Numbered from the stretch's first letter, positions 16,521 through 25,701 are shown. The stretch: 64,000 nt of DNA from Nitrospirillum viridazoti CBAmc (GCF_000730165.1 NZ_CP022112.1:372001-436000); one strand, 5' to 3'. A program made the numbers and translations. Notes: generated by a model not told the origin, from the sequence alone.

Positions 16521-17633
16521 ATGGACATGAGCCTGCGCAAGAATACGCCGCTGTCGGGGCCGTTGGCCGGTATCGCCTTCGGTCGCTCCTTGGCTGTGCC
16601 GCTGGCCGTGGTGGCCCTGGGCGTGCTGGCCCCCTGGCTGGTCTCGGCCTATGAGCTCAACCTGCTGGCCCGCTTCCTGGCCATGGCGCTGCTGGCCATG
16701 GGCCTGGTGCTGGTGTGGGGCCAGGGCGGGGTGCTCAGCCTGGGGCAGGGGGTGTTCTTCGGCCTGGGCGGCTACGCCATCGCCATGCACATGAAGTTGG
16801 CGGCGCTGGCCGACGGTGACCTGCCAGACTTCATGGTGTGGAGCGGCCTGGACGCGCTGCCGTGGTGGTGGGTGCCGTTCAAGAGCCCCCTGGTCGCCAT
16901 CCTGGGCGTGGTGCTGGTGCCTGGCGCGGTGGCGGCCCTGTTCTCCTGGGCGGTGTTCCGGCGGCGGGTGGGGGGCGTTTACTTCGCCCTGATCACCCAG
17001 GCGCTGGCGCTGGCCTTCGCCACGCTGCTGATCAGCCAGCAGCCCTCCACCGGCGGCTTCAACGGCCTGACGGACTTCCAGACCTTGATGGGCGTGGAAC
17101 TGGGCACGCCGGCGGCGGCGCATGGCCTGTACTGGCTGACCCTGGCCCTGGTGGTGGGGGTGTTCGTGGCCCTGCGTGCCCTCATGGCCTCCCGCTATGG
17201 CCTGCTGCTGCGCGCCATCCGGGATGGTGAGAACCGCATCCGCTTCCTGGGCTACGACCCCACGCCGTTCAAGGTGGTGGCCTTCACCATCGGCGCCGTG
17301 CTGGCTGGCTTGGCCGGGGCGCTGTTCACGCTGCACGCCGGTGTGGTGTCGCCGGCCCTGGTGGGCGTGGTGCCCTCCATTGAGATGGTCATCTGGGTGG
17401 CAGTGGGGGGCCGCAACAGCCTGGCCGGCGCCATCGCCGGCACCCTGGCCGTCAACCTGGCCAAGGACGGTGTCAGCAGCGCCTTCCCCGACCTGTGGCT
17501 CTACGCCCTGGGCCTGGTGTTCGTGCTGGTGGTGACCCTGCTGCCTGGCGGCCTGGCCGGCCTGGTGGCCGACGCTGGTGCTGCCGGCTTGGGAAAGCGG
17601 CTGAAAACCCTGATCATTGGTGAGGCGAAATGA
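16521..17633 (+). CDS. urtC: Urea ABC transporter permease UrtC
   Basis: A LivM-like permease of about 370 residues with eight to ten hydrophobic segments. It includes GVLSLGQGVFFGLGGYAIAMHM, GGVYFALITQALALAFATLL and VAVGGRNSLAGAIAGTLAVNL, the last being the ATPase-coupling loop. The ATG at 16521 is preferred because AAGGAGG lies five bases before it; an ATG at 16506 sits upstream of that ribosome site. It forms the second half of the membrane channel with UrtB. It overlaps urtD by 4 bp. Confidence 0.94.
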   Translation: MDMSLRKNTPLSGPLAGIAFGRSLAVPLAVVALGVLAPWLVSAYELNLLARFLAMALLAMGLVLVWGQGGVLSLGQGVFFGLGGYAIAMHMKLAALADGDLPDFMVWSGLDALPWWWVPFKSPLVAILGVVLVPGAVAALFSWAVFRRRVGGVYFALITQALALAFATLLISQQPSTGGFNGLTDFQTLMGVELGTPAAAHGLYWLTLALVVGVFVALRALMASRYGLLLRAIRDGENRIRFLGYDPTPFKVVAFTIGAVLAGLAGALFTLHAGVVSPALVGVVPSIEMVIWVAVGGRNSLAGAIAGTLAVNLAKDGVSSAFPDLWLYALGLVFVLVVTLLPGGLAGLVADAGAAGLGKRLKTLIIGEAK

Positions 17634-18436
17634 CCGCGCAGGCGACCGCGCCCCACATCGGCACCACCGCCCCCGCCAGCAACCTGCTGCTGGCGGTGGA
17701 TGGGGTGACGGTGGACTTCGACGGCTTCAAGGCCCTGAACGGCTTCAGCCTGACCCTGGACCGGGGCACCCTGCGGGTGCTGATCGGCCCGAACGGCGCG
17801 GGCAAGTCCACGCTGTGCGACACCATCATCGGCCGGGTGCGGGCCACCAGCGGCCGGGTGATCTTCAAGGGCCAGGACATCACCCACCTGCCGGAGCATG
17901 AGATCGTGCGCCGGGGCATCTGCCGCAAGTTCCAGACACCGGGCGTGCTGCCCGGCCTGTCGGTGGTGGACAACCTGATGATCGCCGCCCGGCGCGACCG
18001 GCGCTGGTGGTCCTCCTTCCGCCACGGCGTGGCGGCGGAGGAGAAGGCTCGCGTGGCCGACATCCTGGAGACCATAGGCCTGGCCGACCGCGCCGCCGCC
18101 CCCGCCGGCCAGCTGGCGCATGGTGAGAAGCAGTGGCTGGAGATCGGCATGGTGGTGGCGACGCGCGCCGACCTGCTGCTGCTGGACGAACCCACGGCCG
18201 GCATGGGCCCGGCGGAAACCAGCCAGACGGCGGCCCTGATCCGCCGCCTGGTCGGGCAGCACACCGTGCTGGTCATCGACCATGACATGAGCTTTCTGGA
18301 GCAGCTGGACGCCCGCGTCACCGTCATGCACCAGGGCCAGTTCCTGAAGGAAGGCAGCGTGGCCGCCATCCGCGCCGACGCGGACGTCGCCGCCGTCTAT
18401 CTGGGCCGCGCCAAGGAGGACACCCATCATGACTGA
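17630..18436 (+). CDS. urtD: Urea ABC transporter ATPase UrtD
   Basis: A 268-residue ABC ATPase of the LivG type. The Walker A motif is GPNGAGKST, the Q loop lies in RKFQTPGVLP (typical of UrtD), and Walker B is LLLLDEPTAGM followed by the switch His in VLVIDHDMSFL. The signature region is altered to LAHGEKQWLEIGM, which is normal for LivG/UrtD proteins. It works as a heterodimer with UrtE to power urea import. It overlaps the genes on both sides, by 4 and 8 bp. Confidence 0.94.
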   Translation: MTAQATAPHIGTTAPASNLLLAVDGVTVDFDGFKALNGFSLTLDRGTLRVLIGPNGAGKSTLCDTIIGRVRATSGRVIFKGQDITHLPEHEIVRRGICRKFQTPGVLPGLSVVDNLMIAARRDRRWWSSFRHGVAAEEKARVADILETIGLADRAAAPAGQLAHGEKQWLEIGMVVATRADLLLLDEPTAGMGPAETSQTAALIRRLVGQHTVLVIDHDMSFLEQLDARVTVMHQGQFLKEGSVAAIRADADVAAVYLGRAKEDTHHD

Positions 18437-19151
18437 ACCGTTGCTGACGCTCACCGGGGCGGCGACATCCTATGGCCAGAGCCAAGTCCTATGGGACATC
18501 GACCTGGCGGTGCCCGCCGGCGGCGCCGTGGCGCTGATCGGCCGCAATGGCGTGGGCAAGACCACCCTGTTGAAGACCATCATCGGCGCCCAGCGCCTGA
18601 CCGCCGGCCGCATGACCTTCCTGGGCCGCGACGTCAGCGCCCTGGGGCCCCACCAGCGCGCCCGCGCCGGCATCGGCTACGTCCCCCAGGGCCGCCACAT
18701 CTTCCCTCACCTGACGGTGCGGGAGAACCTGGAGACCGGCCTGTCCGCCCTGGCCGGCCGCAGCGGCGGGGCCATGAAGGCGGGCGTGCCCGACCACATC
18801 TTCGACCTGTTCCCCAAGCTGGCGCAGATCATCAACCGCAAGGGCGGCGTGCTCAGCGGCGGCGAACAGCAGCAACTGGCCATCGGTCGCGCCCTGGCGG
18901 GCCAGCCCAGCCTGCTGCTGCTGGACGAGCCGACGGAAGGCATCCAGCCCTCGGTGGTCCAACAGATCGAGGACGCCCTGCGCCGCATCCGCGCCGACCT
19001 GGGCGTCACCGTCCTGATCGTGGAGCAGTACCTGGACTTCGCCTGGTCCTTCGCCGACAGCTACCGCGTCATGCAGCGCGGCCGCATCATCCGCGCCGGC
19101 AGCACGCGGGAAGAGACGGCGGCGGAAGTGGCGCATCTGGTGAATATTTGA
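18429..19151 (+). CDS. urtE: Urea ABC transporter ATPase UrtE
   Basis: A 240-residue ABC ATPase of the LivF type. Walker A is GRNGVGKTT, the Q loop is in IGYVPQGRHIFPHLTV, the signature is LSGGEQQQLAIGRAL, and Walker B is LLLLDEPTEGIQPS followed by VLIVEQYLDFA, a UrtE-characteristic stretch. It is the last gene of urtABCDE and ends only 7 bp from the convergent toxin gene, with no obvious terminator in between, so read-through into antisense of the toxin gene is possible. Confidence 0.94.
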   Translation: MTEPLLTLTGAATSYGQSQVLWDIDLAVPAGGAVALIGRNGVGKTTLLKTIIGAQRLTAGRMTFLGRDVSALGPHQRARAGIGYVPQGRHIFPHLTVRENLETGLSALAGRSGGAMKAGVPDHIFDLFPKLAQIINRKGGVLSGGEQQQLAIGRALAGQPSLLLLDEPTEGIQPSVVQQIEDALRRIRADLGVTVLIVEQYLDFAWSFADSYRVMQRGRIIRAGSTREETAAEVAHLVNI

Positions 19152-19158
19152 GGCTGAG

Positions 19159-19578
19159 TCAGGGGGCCCATGGATTGATCAACGGCACGCTACAGCCCGA
19201 AAAATCATCGATATTACGGGTGGCTACCGCAGCGGCGAGTGAATGGGCAATCGCCGCGATTTGCGCGTCCAGGGTGGAAATGGGGCGCCCGGCCTGGCGT
19301 CTCACTGTGGTGATTCTCGCGAATGAAATCGCGGCCTGAGTGTCGAAGGGCAATATTCGGCCGGCGAAGTCGGCGACGAACATCTGTAGCGCGGCATTCT
19401 CCAAACCAATCCGCCGACGTCCCTCTGGGAGCAGGGCAATGCCTGACAGGATTTCAGCCTGGGTGATGGTGGTGGTGAACAATAAGGACGAGGGTTGCCC
19501 CGCGAGCCAACGCAAAACGGCATCCGATGGCGCCGGGCGCATCAGCTCCGATAGCACGTTGGTATCAAGAATAATCAT
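19159..19578 (-). CDS. VapC/FitB-type PIN-domain toxin
   Basis: A 139-residue PIN-domain ribonuclease. The conserved acidic residues are visible as D5 in ILDTNVLSEL, E42 in TQAEILSGI, D104 in STLDAQIAAIA and D124/D125 in RNIDDF, which make up the Mg-binding active site. The protein most resembles FitB/VapC toxins that cleave RNA unless bound by their antitoxin. The antitoxin gene overlaps upstream by 4 bp, the standard arrangement. All catalytic acids are present, so the toxin appears intact. Confidence 0.9.
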   Translation of the reverse strand: MIILDTNVLSELMRPAPSDAVLRWLAGQPSSLLFTTTITQAEILSGIALLPEGRRRIGLENAALQMFVADFAGRILPFDTQAAISFARITTVRRQAGRPISTLDAQIAAIAHSLAAAVATRNIDDFSGCSVPLINPWAP

Positions 19579-19826
19579 TCCGGGAAGCTGGGTGGATTAC
19601 GTAATAGCTCACGTGGGGGCAACGCCAGCTCCACGCCACCGAACGGGGCGAAGCGACGGCGGATCGATCCTGCCAAATCAGTCGGCGCCGGCGGTAGATC
19701 ATGGACCAGAACGGCTTGGAGGATGTGCCGAGCCTCTTCCTCCATGGAACGTCCATGGCCGGCGGCTTGGGCCCGTAGGCGGCTCTCCAATGGTTCTTCC
19801 ATGTTTCGGATGGTGAGGCTGGCCAC
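19575..19826 (-). CDS. FitA/VapB-type antitoxin
   Basis: An 83-residue ribbon-helix-helix protein. The N-terminus MASLTIRNMEEPLESRLRA is the FitA-like DNA-binding strand and helix, and the C-terminal tail (PTDLAGSIRRRFAPFGG) is the part expected to thread into the toxin active site. It precedes and overlaps the toxin gene. Like other FitA proteins it should repress its own promoter, which would lie in the 98-bp gap upstream. I saw no clear palindromic operator there. Confidence 0.88.
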   Translation of the reverse strand: MASLTIRNMEEPLESRLRAQAAGHGRSMEEEARHILQAVLVHDLPPAPTDLAGSIRRRFAPFGGVELALPPRELLRNPPSFPE

Positions 19827-19924
19827 GGCATCCTCCGGCTATCTGCGCTATGGGAAGTCTAAGCGCTGACGCGTAGTGCGGCAACATCGAGGGAGCACGG
19901 AGGCGCCCATTTCAGGGTGGAACG

Positions 19925-20869
19925 CTATCCCGCCATCACCCGCACCGCTACGGCGGCCGCTGACGCGCGGTTCTCCACCCCCAGCTTCACGAAGATCTGT
20001 TCCAGGTGCTTGTTCACCGTGCGGGGGCTGATGCCCAGGATGTCGCTGATGTCGCGGTTGGATTTGCCGTGGGCGATCCACACCAGCACCTCGGCCTCGC
20101 GCGCCGTCAGGCCCAGGGCCTGTTGCAGGGCGCGTTCCTCGCGGCCGGCGCCGGTCTCGCTGATGCGGAACAGGAACTCGTCCGGTTCGGTTTGGCTGAG
20201 GTAGGCGACCTCCAGCCGGCGGGTATCGTTCGCGTCGGGGCCGTCGATCAGGATGGACGGCGCGCCGTCACGGCGAAGCTGAGCCAGGCGCTCCGCCACC
20301 ACCGGGGGCAGGCGGTCGGGGGCGTCCCTGCCGGAGCCATCATCGGGGAAGAAGGCCGCCAGCAGGCGCTGGGCCTGGGGCGTGCACCAGCGCAAGAGCC
20401 CGCGCCCGTCGGTGGCCAGCAGATAGCGGCCGGTGGTGTCCAGGGCCACCTGGGCGCCATAGGCGACGCGGGCATTGGCCAGGTGCACGCGGATGCGGGC
20501 CATCAGCTCATCCACCACGATGGGCTTGGTGACATAATCGACGCCGCCGGCCTGCAGGCCCTGCACCACGTGTTCCGTCTCGCTGAGGCCGGTCATGAAG
20601 ATGACGGGCAGGTGGGCCAGGGCCTGGTCGCGCTTCAGCCGGCGGCAGGTCTCGAACCCGTCCAGCCCTGGCATGACGGCGTCCATCAGCACCAGGTCCG
20701 GCGTCACCTGGTCCAGCAGGGCCAGGGCGCTTTCGCCATCCGTCGCCACCAGCACGGTTAGGCCCGCCTGGTCCAGGGCGTCGGTCAGGAAGCCCAGGGT
20801 TTCCGGCGTGTCGTCCACCACCAGCACGGTGTCGCGGCGGCCGGGGGTGGTCTGGATGGCATCAGTCAT
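19925..20869 (-). CDS. LuxR-type response regulator
   Basis: A response regulator of 314 residues. The receiver domain (about 13-130) has the acidic pair at D19/D20, the phospho-acceptor D63 in LVLMDAVMPG and the Lys in VDYVTKPIV. A PAS-like middle region (about 140-240) follows, and then a C-terminal LuxR helix-turn-helix (LTAREAEVLVWIAHGKSNRDIS). The ATG at 20869 is preferred; it overlaps the end of the hybrid kinase gene by 8 bp (ATGACTGA), indicating a coupled pair. Its targets probably include urtA, the kinase operon and the porin, judged from the shared upstream element. Confidence 0.9.
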   Translation of the reverse strand: MTDAIQTTPGRRDTVLVVDDTPETLGFLTDALDQAGLTVLVATDGESALALLDQVTPDLVLMDAVMPGLDGFETCRRLKRDQALAHLPVIFMTGLSETEHVVQGLQAGGVDYVTKPIVVDELMARIRVHLANARVAYGAQVALDTTGRYLLATDGRGLLRWCTPQAQRLLAAFFPDDGSGRDAPDRLPPVVAERLAQLRRDGAPSILIDGPDANDTRRLEVAYLSQTEPDEFLFRISETGAGREERALQQALGLTAREAEVLVWIAHGKSNRDISDILGISPRTVNKHLEQIFVKLGVENRASAAAVAVRVMAG

Positions 20870-23800
20870 CGGCACGCTCCATCCGGTCCTGTCCATCGCC
20901 TGTATCGTCATTGTCCCCTCCCGCCTGTGTCCGTGCCGCCTCCAGCACCGCCATATAGCGCTTCAGGTCGAAGGCGCGCACCAGGGTGCGCAGCTGGGCG
21001 GCGAAGGCGGCGGTGGCCACGTCCTCCGTCTCCAGCTCGCGCAGCTTGGCCTCGATGCCGCGCACATGGCCGATGCGGCCCAGCTGCCACAGCGCTTCCA
21101 GATGCGGCTGGGCCAGGGCCGGCAGAGCATCGGGGGGCGCGGCGGGCGCGGGTGCTGCGGCCGGGGCGTACAGCCACTCCAGGCCCAGCAGCGCGCCGAT
21201 GCGTTCCAGCAACACGTCCATGTCCACCGGCTTGATGACGAAGGCGTCGTGCGCGGCACTGCCGCCATCCTCCCCGCCTGTGGCGGCGCGGCCGGGGGTG
21301 TAGTCGTGGGCGTTGGCCGACACCATCATGATCTTCAGACGCGGCAGGTCGAGGTCGCGCAGGGCCGCCGCCGCCTCCCACCCCGTCATGTGGGGCATGG
21401 AGATGTCCAGCAGGGCCAGGTCCGGCCGGCACTCCCGCGCGAGATCCACGCATTCCCGCCCGTCACGGGCGGCGAACAGCAGGAAGTCCAGCGGCCGCAG
21501 CAGGTTCTGGATCAGGGCCAGATGGTCGGGGTCGTCGTCGGCCACCAGCACGCGCAGGCGCGGGCCGGCATAGCCGTGGATGGTCCTGGCCGCCGGCGGG
21601 TCGTCCGGGCCGGACTGCGCCTCCGACAGCAGCAGGCGCACGGTGAAGGTGCTGCCCTGGCCGGGCGTGCTGGCGACGGCGATCTCCCCACCCATGATGC
21701 GGGTCAGCAGGCGGGTGATGGTCAGGCCCAGGCCGGTGCCGGGTACGGCGCGGGCGTTGGCCATCCGCCCCCGCTCAAACGGTTCGAAGATGCGCTCCCT
21801 GTCCTCGGGCAGGATGCCGAAGCCGGTGTCCGACACCTCGAACTCCGCCACCTGGCTGCGATAGCGCACGCGCAGGGTGGCGTGGCCCCGGGCCGTGTAT
21901 TTCAGGGCGTTGGACAGCAGGTTGATCAGGATCTGGCGCAGGCGCTTCTGGTCGGTATGGACGAAGGCCGGCAGGTAGGCCGGGCGGTCGTAATGGAACT
22001 GGATGCCCTTGGCGGCGGCCTGCAGGCGGAACATGTCCACGATCTGGTCCAGGAACTCCACCAGCCGCACCTTGTCGCGGGTCAGGCGCAACAGGCCGCT
22101 TTCGATCTTGCTGATGTCCAGCAGGCCGTCCACCAAGTTGGACAGGTGCTCCGCGCTGCGGCGGATGACGCGCACGCCGTCCGGGTTGCGGATGCTGGCG
22201 TCGCGCTCCAGCAACTGGGCATAGCCGAAGATGGCGTTCAGTGGCGTGCGGATCTCATGGCTGATGCCGATGATGTAGCGGCTCTTGGCCACGTTCGCGG
22301 CCTCCGCCACCTCCTTGGCCTTCTGCAATGCTGCGTCGGTGCGCTCGTGCGCCTCGATCTCCTCCATCAGCATGCCGGTCTGACGCGCCGTCTCCTCCTC
22401 CGCGACCCGGCGGCTTTCCAGGGCCAGAACCAGCAGCCAGGCGGCGACGCCGGAGACGATCAGCAGGGCGAAGAAGACGATCCACAGGGTGGTGGCGACC
22501 ACGCCGCGCGCCTCCGGCACCGTGGCACCATACTGCATGCCGATGAAGGACAGCAGGCCGCCGTTCACCAGGGTGAACACGGCCATGACGCCCAGGAAGC
22601 GCGCGGTGCGGGTGCGCACGCCGCCGGCCATGCGGCCGGGCAGCAGGGTTTCCATCAGGCGGGCCAGCTGGTCGGTGATGCGGCTCTGCGTCTTGCACAG
22701 ATCGTGGCAGCGGCTTTCCAGCGTGCAGCACAGGGAACAGATGGCCCCGGCATAGGCGGGGCAATAGGCCATGTCCCGCCGCTCGAACACGTTCTCGCAG
22801 ATGACGCAGCGGGCCTCCGCCGCATCGGCGGGCAGGTCGGTGTCGGGCCGCGCCAGGTAATAGCGGCCCCGGGTGGCCTTGGCGATCAGGGGGGCGGTGA
22901 CGAAGGCCACGGCCAGGCCGATGAACGGCGCCATGGCCTGGGGCAGGGGCCCCAGCAGCGGCCCGAAGGCGCCCAGCGAGGCGAGGGTGGAGGCCACGAC
23001 CGACAGGGCCATGGCGCCCACGCCCACCGGGTTGATGTCGTAAAGATGGGCGCGCTTGAACTCGATGCCCGGCGGGCTCAGGCCCAGCGGCTTGTTGACC
23101 ACCAGGTCCGCGGTCAGCGCCCCGATCCAGCCGGCGGCGAAGTTGGCGTACAGGCCCAGGATGCCGCCGATCACCCGGAAGATGCCCAACTCCATCAGCA
23201 TCAGGGCCAGGATGACGTTGAACACCAGCCAGACGACGCGGCCCGGATGGCTGTGCGTCAGGCGGGAGAAGAAGTTGGACCAGGCGATGGACCCGGCATA
23301 GGCGTTGGTGACGTTGATCTTGATCTGGCAGACGACGACAAAGACGCCGGTCAGCACCAGCGCCGTGGTGGGCGACGACAGCATCTCCTGAAAGGCGATG
23401 TAGAACACCTCTGTCGGCTGGGTGGCCTGTTCCGCCGACAGGCCATGGCGCAACGCCACCACCGCCAGGAAGGACCCGGCCAGCAGCTTCAGCCCGCCCA
23501 TGGCAACCCAGCCCGGCCCGGTGGTGATCAGCGCCGTCCACCAGGCCCAGCGCCCGGTCTTGCGCAAGGTGGGCAGGAAGCGCAGGTAGTCCGCCTGCTC
23601 CCCGATCTGCGGCAGCAGGGACAGCAGCATGCTGGCCGCCATGCTGAACAGCAGCGGGTCGATATGGCCGTCGGCATGGCCCAGCGCGCCGGGGAATTCC
23701 TGCCAGGCGGCCAGGTCCGCCCCGTGGTTCAGCGCCAGATAGGCCAGGGGTGCCAGTTGCAGCAGCAGCCAGATGGGCTGGGTCAGCAGCTGCATGCGGC

Positions 23801-24350
23801 TGATCAGGCGGATGCCGTAGACGGCGATGGGGATGACCACCAGGGAACTGACGATGTGGGCCAGCCACAGCGGGATGCCCAGCGCCATCTGCAGGGCGGC
23901 CGACATGATGCTGGCCTCAATCGAGAACAGCAGGAAGGTGAAGCTGGCGTAGATGAGGGAGGTGAGGGTGGACCCCAGGTAGCCGAATCCCGCCCCCCGC
24001 GTCAGCAGGTCGATGTCCACGCCGTAGCGGGCGGCGTAATAGGTGATGGGCAGGCCCACCAGGAACATCAGGACGGCCACGGCCAGGATGGCGGCGCTGG
24101 CGTTGCTGTAGCCATAGGTCAGGGTGGCGCTGCCGCCGATGGCCTCGCACGCCAGGAAGCTGATGGCGCCGAAGGCCGTATTGGCCACGCGGAACGACGA
24201 CCAGCGCCGCGCCCGCGTGGCGGTGAAGCGCAGGGCGTAGTCCTCCAGCGTCTGGCTGGCGGCCAGCTGGTTGTATTGGCGCCGTTCCCTGACGATCCGC
24301 TGCCGCGCGCTCATGCCCCCCGCCTCAACTGCGGCTCCGCTGTCCCCCAT
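20862..24350 (-). CDS. NCS1 transporter-hybrid histidine kinase fusion
   Basis: A 1162-residue fusion. Residues about 35-495 form a complete NCS1 nucleobase/allantoin-type transporter, with some 12 hydrophobic helices and TRGAGFGYLGS and INVTNAYAGSIAWSNF stretches. A Cys cluster follows (C515, C518, C530, C538, C541, C542, C548, C552), then two helices (about 585-645), a coiled coil, HisKA with H698 in ISHEIRTPLN, HATPase (N box LLSNALKYT, G boxes DTGFGI and GTGLGL) and a receiver with D982. This resembles the SSS-fused CbrA design but with an NCS1 module. It is expected to sense or import a nitrogenous compound and to signal to the co-transcribed LuxR regulator. An alternative start is the ATG at 24314. 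Confidence 0.9.
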   Translation of the reverse strand: MGDSGAAVEAGGMSARQRIVRERRQYNQLAASQTLEDYALRFTATRARRWSSFRVANTAFGAISFLACEAIGGSATLTYGYSNASAAILAVAVLMFLVGLPITYYAARYGVDIDLLTRGAGFGYLGSTLTSLIYASFTFLLFSIEASIMSAALQMALGIPLWLAHIVSSLVVIPIAVYGIRLISRMQLLTQPIWLLLQLAPLAYLALNHGADLAAWQEFPGALGHADGHIDPLLFSMAASMLLSLLPQIGEQADYLRFLPTLRKTGRWAWWTALITTGPGWVAMGGLKLLAGSFLAVVALRHGLSAEQATQPTEVFYIAFQEMLSSPTTALVLTGVFVVVCQIKINVTNAYAGSIAWSNFFSRLTHSHPGRVVWLVFNVILALMLMELGIFRVIGGILGLYANFAAGWIGALTADLVVNKPLGLSPPGIEFKRAHLYDINPVGVGAMALSVVASTLASLGAFGPLLGPLPQAMAPFIGLAVAFVTAPLIAKATRGRYYLARPDTDLPADAAEARCVICENVFERRDMAYCPAYAGAICSLCCTLESRCHDLCKTQSRITDQLARLMETLLPGRMAGGVRTRTARFLGVMAVFTLVNGGLLSFIGMQYGATVPEARGVVATTLWIVFFALLIVSGVAAWLLVLALESRRVAEEETARQTGMLMEEIEAHERTDAALQKAKEVAEAANVAKSRYIIGISHEIRTPLNAIFGYAQLLERDASIRNPDGVRVIRRSAEHLSNLVDGLLDISKIESGLLRLTRDKVRLVEFLDQIVDMFRLQAAAKGIQFHYDRPAYLPAFVHTDQKRLRQILINLLSNALKYTARGHATLRVRYRSQVAEFEVSDTGFGILPEDRERIFEPFERGRMANARAVPGTGLGLTITRLLTRIMGGEIAVASTPGQGSTFTVRLLLSEAQSGPDDPPAARTIHGYAGPRLRVLVADDDPDHLALIQNLLRPLDFLLFAARDGRECVDLARECRPDLALLDISMPHMTGWEAAAALRDLDLPRLKIMMVSANAHDYTPGRAATGGEDGGSAAHDAFVIKPVDMDVLLERIGALLGLEWLYAPAAAPAPAAPPDALPALAQPHLEALWQLGRIGHVRGIEAKLRELETEDVATAAFAAQLRTLVRAFDLKRYMAVLEAARTQAGGDNDDTGDGQDRMERADD

Positions 24351-24380
24351 CGTTCCCCGTGCTTCTTTTCCAAAGAGGCG

Positions 24381-24411
24381 GCCCCGCGACCGACTTTACC
24401 GGTCGCGGGGC
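24381..24411. terminator. GC-rich hairpin between porin and kinase genes
   Basis: GCCCCGCGACCG and CGGTCGCGGGGC form a perfect 12-bp stem with a seven-base loop, lying between the porin stop and the kinase start. No T run follows on the minus strand. It may terminate the porin transcript or form part of the kinase leader. Confidence 0.6.
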
Positions 24412-24516
24412 TGTAAGGAAGCCCCCTCGGTCCCGTCCCCCCAAGAAAGGGGCCCGGCCGGGGGCAAGGTGGCTAGCCGCCGCCGGCAGGATAGGGGTGG
24501 GGGCGGGGAGAACCCC

Positions 24517-24533
24517 ATGGGGCGTTTGACGTA
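24517..24533 (-). promoter_or_regulatory. Candidate regulator site upstream of the kinase gene
   Basis: Read on the minus strand the site is TACGTCAAACGCCCCAT, one mismatch from the site upstream of urtA. It lies 166 bp before the kinase start and just beyond the porin stop codon. Autoregulation of the two-component operon is the natural reading. Confidence 0.6.
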
Positions 24534-24543
24534 TGGGTATGTC

Positions 24544-25701
24544 TCAGAACTGCAGCTGCACGCCCAGTACGACGGCGTTGCCGTCGGATTTGCCGGTGGT
24601 GCTGGTGATGACGTATTCCGCGCTGATGCGGGCGTTGTGGCCGTCGATGATGTAGTTGACGCCCAGGTCCGTCTGGCTGGTGGAGATGCCGGTCAGGTCG
24701 GCGTCGAAATGCTGGTAGCGCACCGTCGGCTGGAATTGGCCCCAGCCCACCTTGGCCGGGATCAGAAAGGCGCCGCCCACCAGATAGGCCTTGCCCTGGG
24801 TCAGGCCGCCGACATTGTCGGTGGGGCCGGCGCCGCCGAAGCTGCTGGGCACGTCGGCCACGCCGCCAGTGTCGTACTGGTAATAGGCGCCTTCCAGCGT
24901 CACCACGCCGATGCCGTCCAGCTTCTTCTCGAACAGGCCGTCCACGTTCCAGGCGGTGTAGTCGCCCCGGCGGGCCAGCGTGCCCACGCCGTCCGGCTGG
25001 TACTGGGCGGCGAAGGCCAGGGTCAGCACGTCGACGGAGCCGTAGTAGGTGCTGCTGGTGTAGTAGGCGGGGTCGGGCTCCGGATCCAGGAAGTTATAGG
25101 CGACGCGGCCGGCGTACAGCAGGTTGTCGGACTGGTTGCTGGCGCCGGTGATGCGGTTGTGCCCCTCGAACGCACCGACGGAATAGACCAGCTTCTTGTC
25201 CAGCAGCTTGCCCCAGACGGTGGCGCCATCGTCACGGCCGGCGAACTTGGCCGGGTACTGCGACACGGTGCCGGGGTAGGCCCAGGTGTTCAGATAATAG
25301 GGGCCGTCCAGGTTGGCACGGTCGCTGGGCGGCAGCATGCGGCCCACCCACAGGTTGATGCCGTCCGCCGGCTCGAACTGGGCGTAACCGTCCAGCACCT
25401 CCACCCGGCCGGCGCTGTCGCGTTCGGTGTTGAAGGTCGCCTTGATCATGGGCGTCAGCTGGCCGCTGATGTAGAGGCGCACGCTGTCCAGGTTGAAATC
25501 GGCGGAGCGCGAGGTGCCGTCCGGCGCCCCGTCCTCCACGCTGGTGAAACTGGCGCGCACGCCCAGCCCCACCGTGATGGATTTGTCGCCGCCGGCGGAA
25601 ATGGTCTCGCCCGCCTGCGCCGCCAGGGCGGGCAGGGTGAGGGCCGTGGCCAGAAGCGCCAGGCGCAGGCGGCGTTGCGTCGTGTTGATGATGCCCGACA
25701 T
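24544..25701 (-). CDS. Outer-membrane porin
   Basis: A 385-residue beta-barrel protein. A signal peptide ends near LAAQAGE, alternating hydrophobic strands fill the mature part, and the last residue is Phe in VVLGVQLQF, the usual outer-membrane assembly signal. SADFNLDSVRLYISGQLTPMIKATF and INLWVGRMLPPSDRANL resemble the phosphate-selective/short-chain-amide porin group. GGGGAG stands eight bases before the start. It is encoded beside the kinase and shares its upstream element, so it may let the sensed or imported solute, perhaps urea, cross the outer membrane. Substrate is inference. Confidence 0.85.
   Translation of the reverse strand: MSGIINTTQRRLRLALLATALTLPALAAQAGETISAGGDKSITVGLGVRASFTSVEDGAPDGTSRSADFNLDSVRLYISGQLTPMIKATFNTERDSAGRVEVLDGYAQFEPADGINLWVGRMLPPSDRANLDGPYYLNTWAYPGTVSQYPAKFAGRDDGATVWGKLLDKKLVYSVGAFEGHNRITGASNQSDNLLYAGRVAYNFLDPEPDPAYYTSSTYYGSVDVLTLAFAAQYQPDGVGTLARRGDYTAWNVDGLFEKKLDGIGVVTLEGAYYQYDTGGVADVPSSFGGAGPTDNVGGLTQGKAYLVGGAFLIPAKVGWGQFQPTVRYQHFDADLTGISTSQTDLGVNYIIDGHNARISAEYVITSTTGKSDGNAVVLGVQLQF

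Noticed and set aside
14360..16540. A 726-codon minus-strand open frame opposite urtA and urtB
   Set aside because: It spans the intergenic hairpins and two confirmed transporter genes and is of shadow composition.
20595..24416. A 1273-codon open frame on the plus strand opposite the transporter-kinase gene
   Set aside because: It is the complement of a gene with very high third-position GC. Its translation is Gln/His/Gly/Ala-rich without domain pattern, while the minus strand encodes a full, motif-complete protein.
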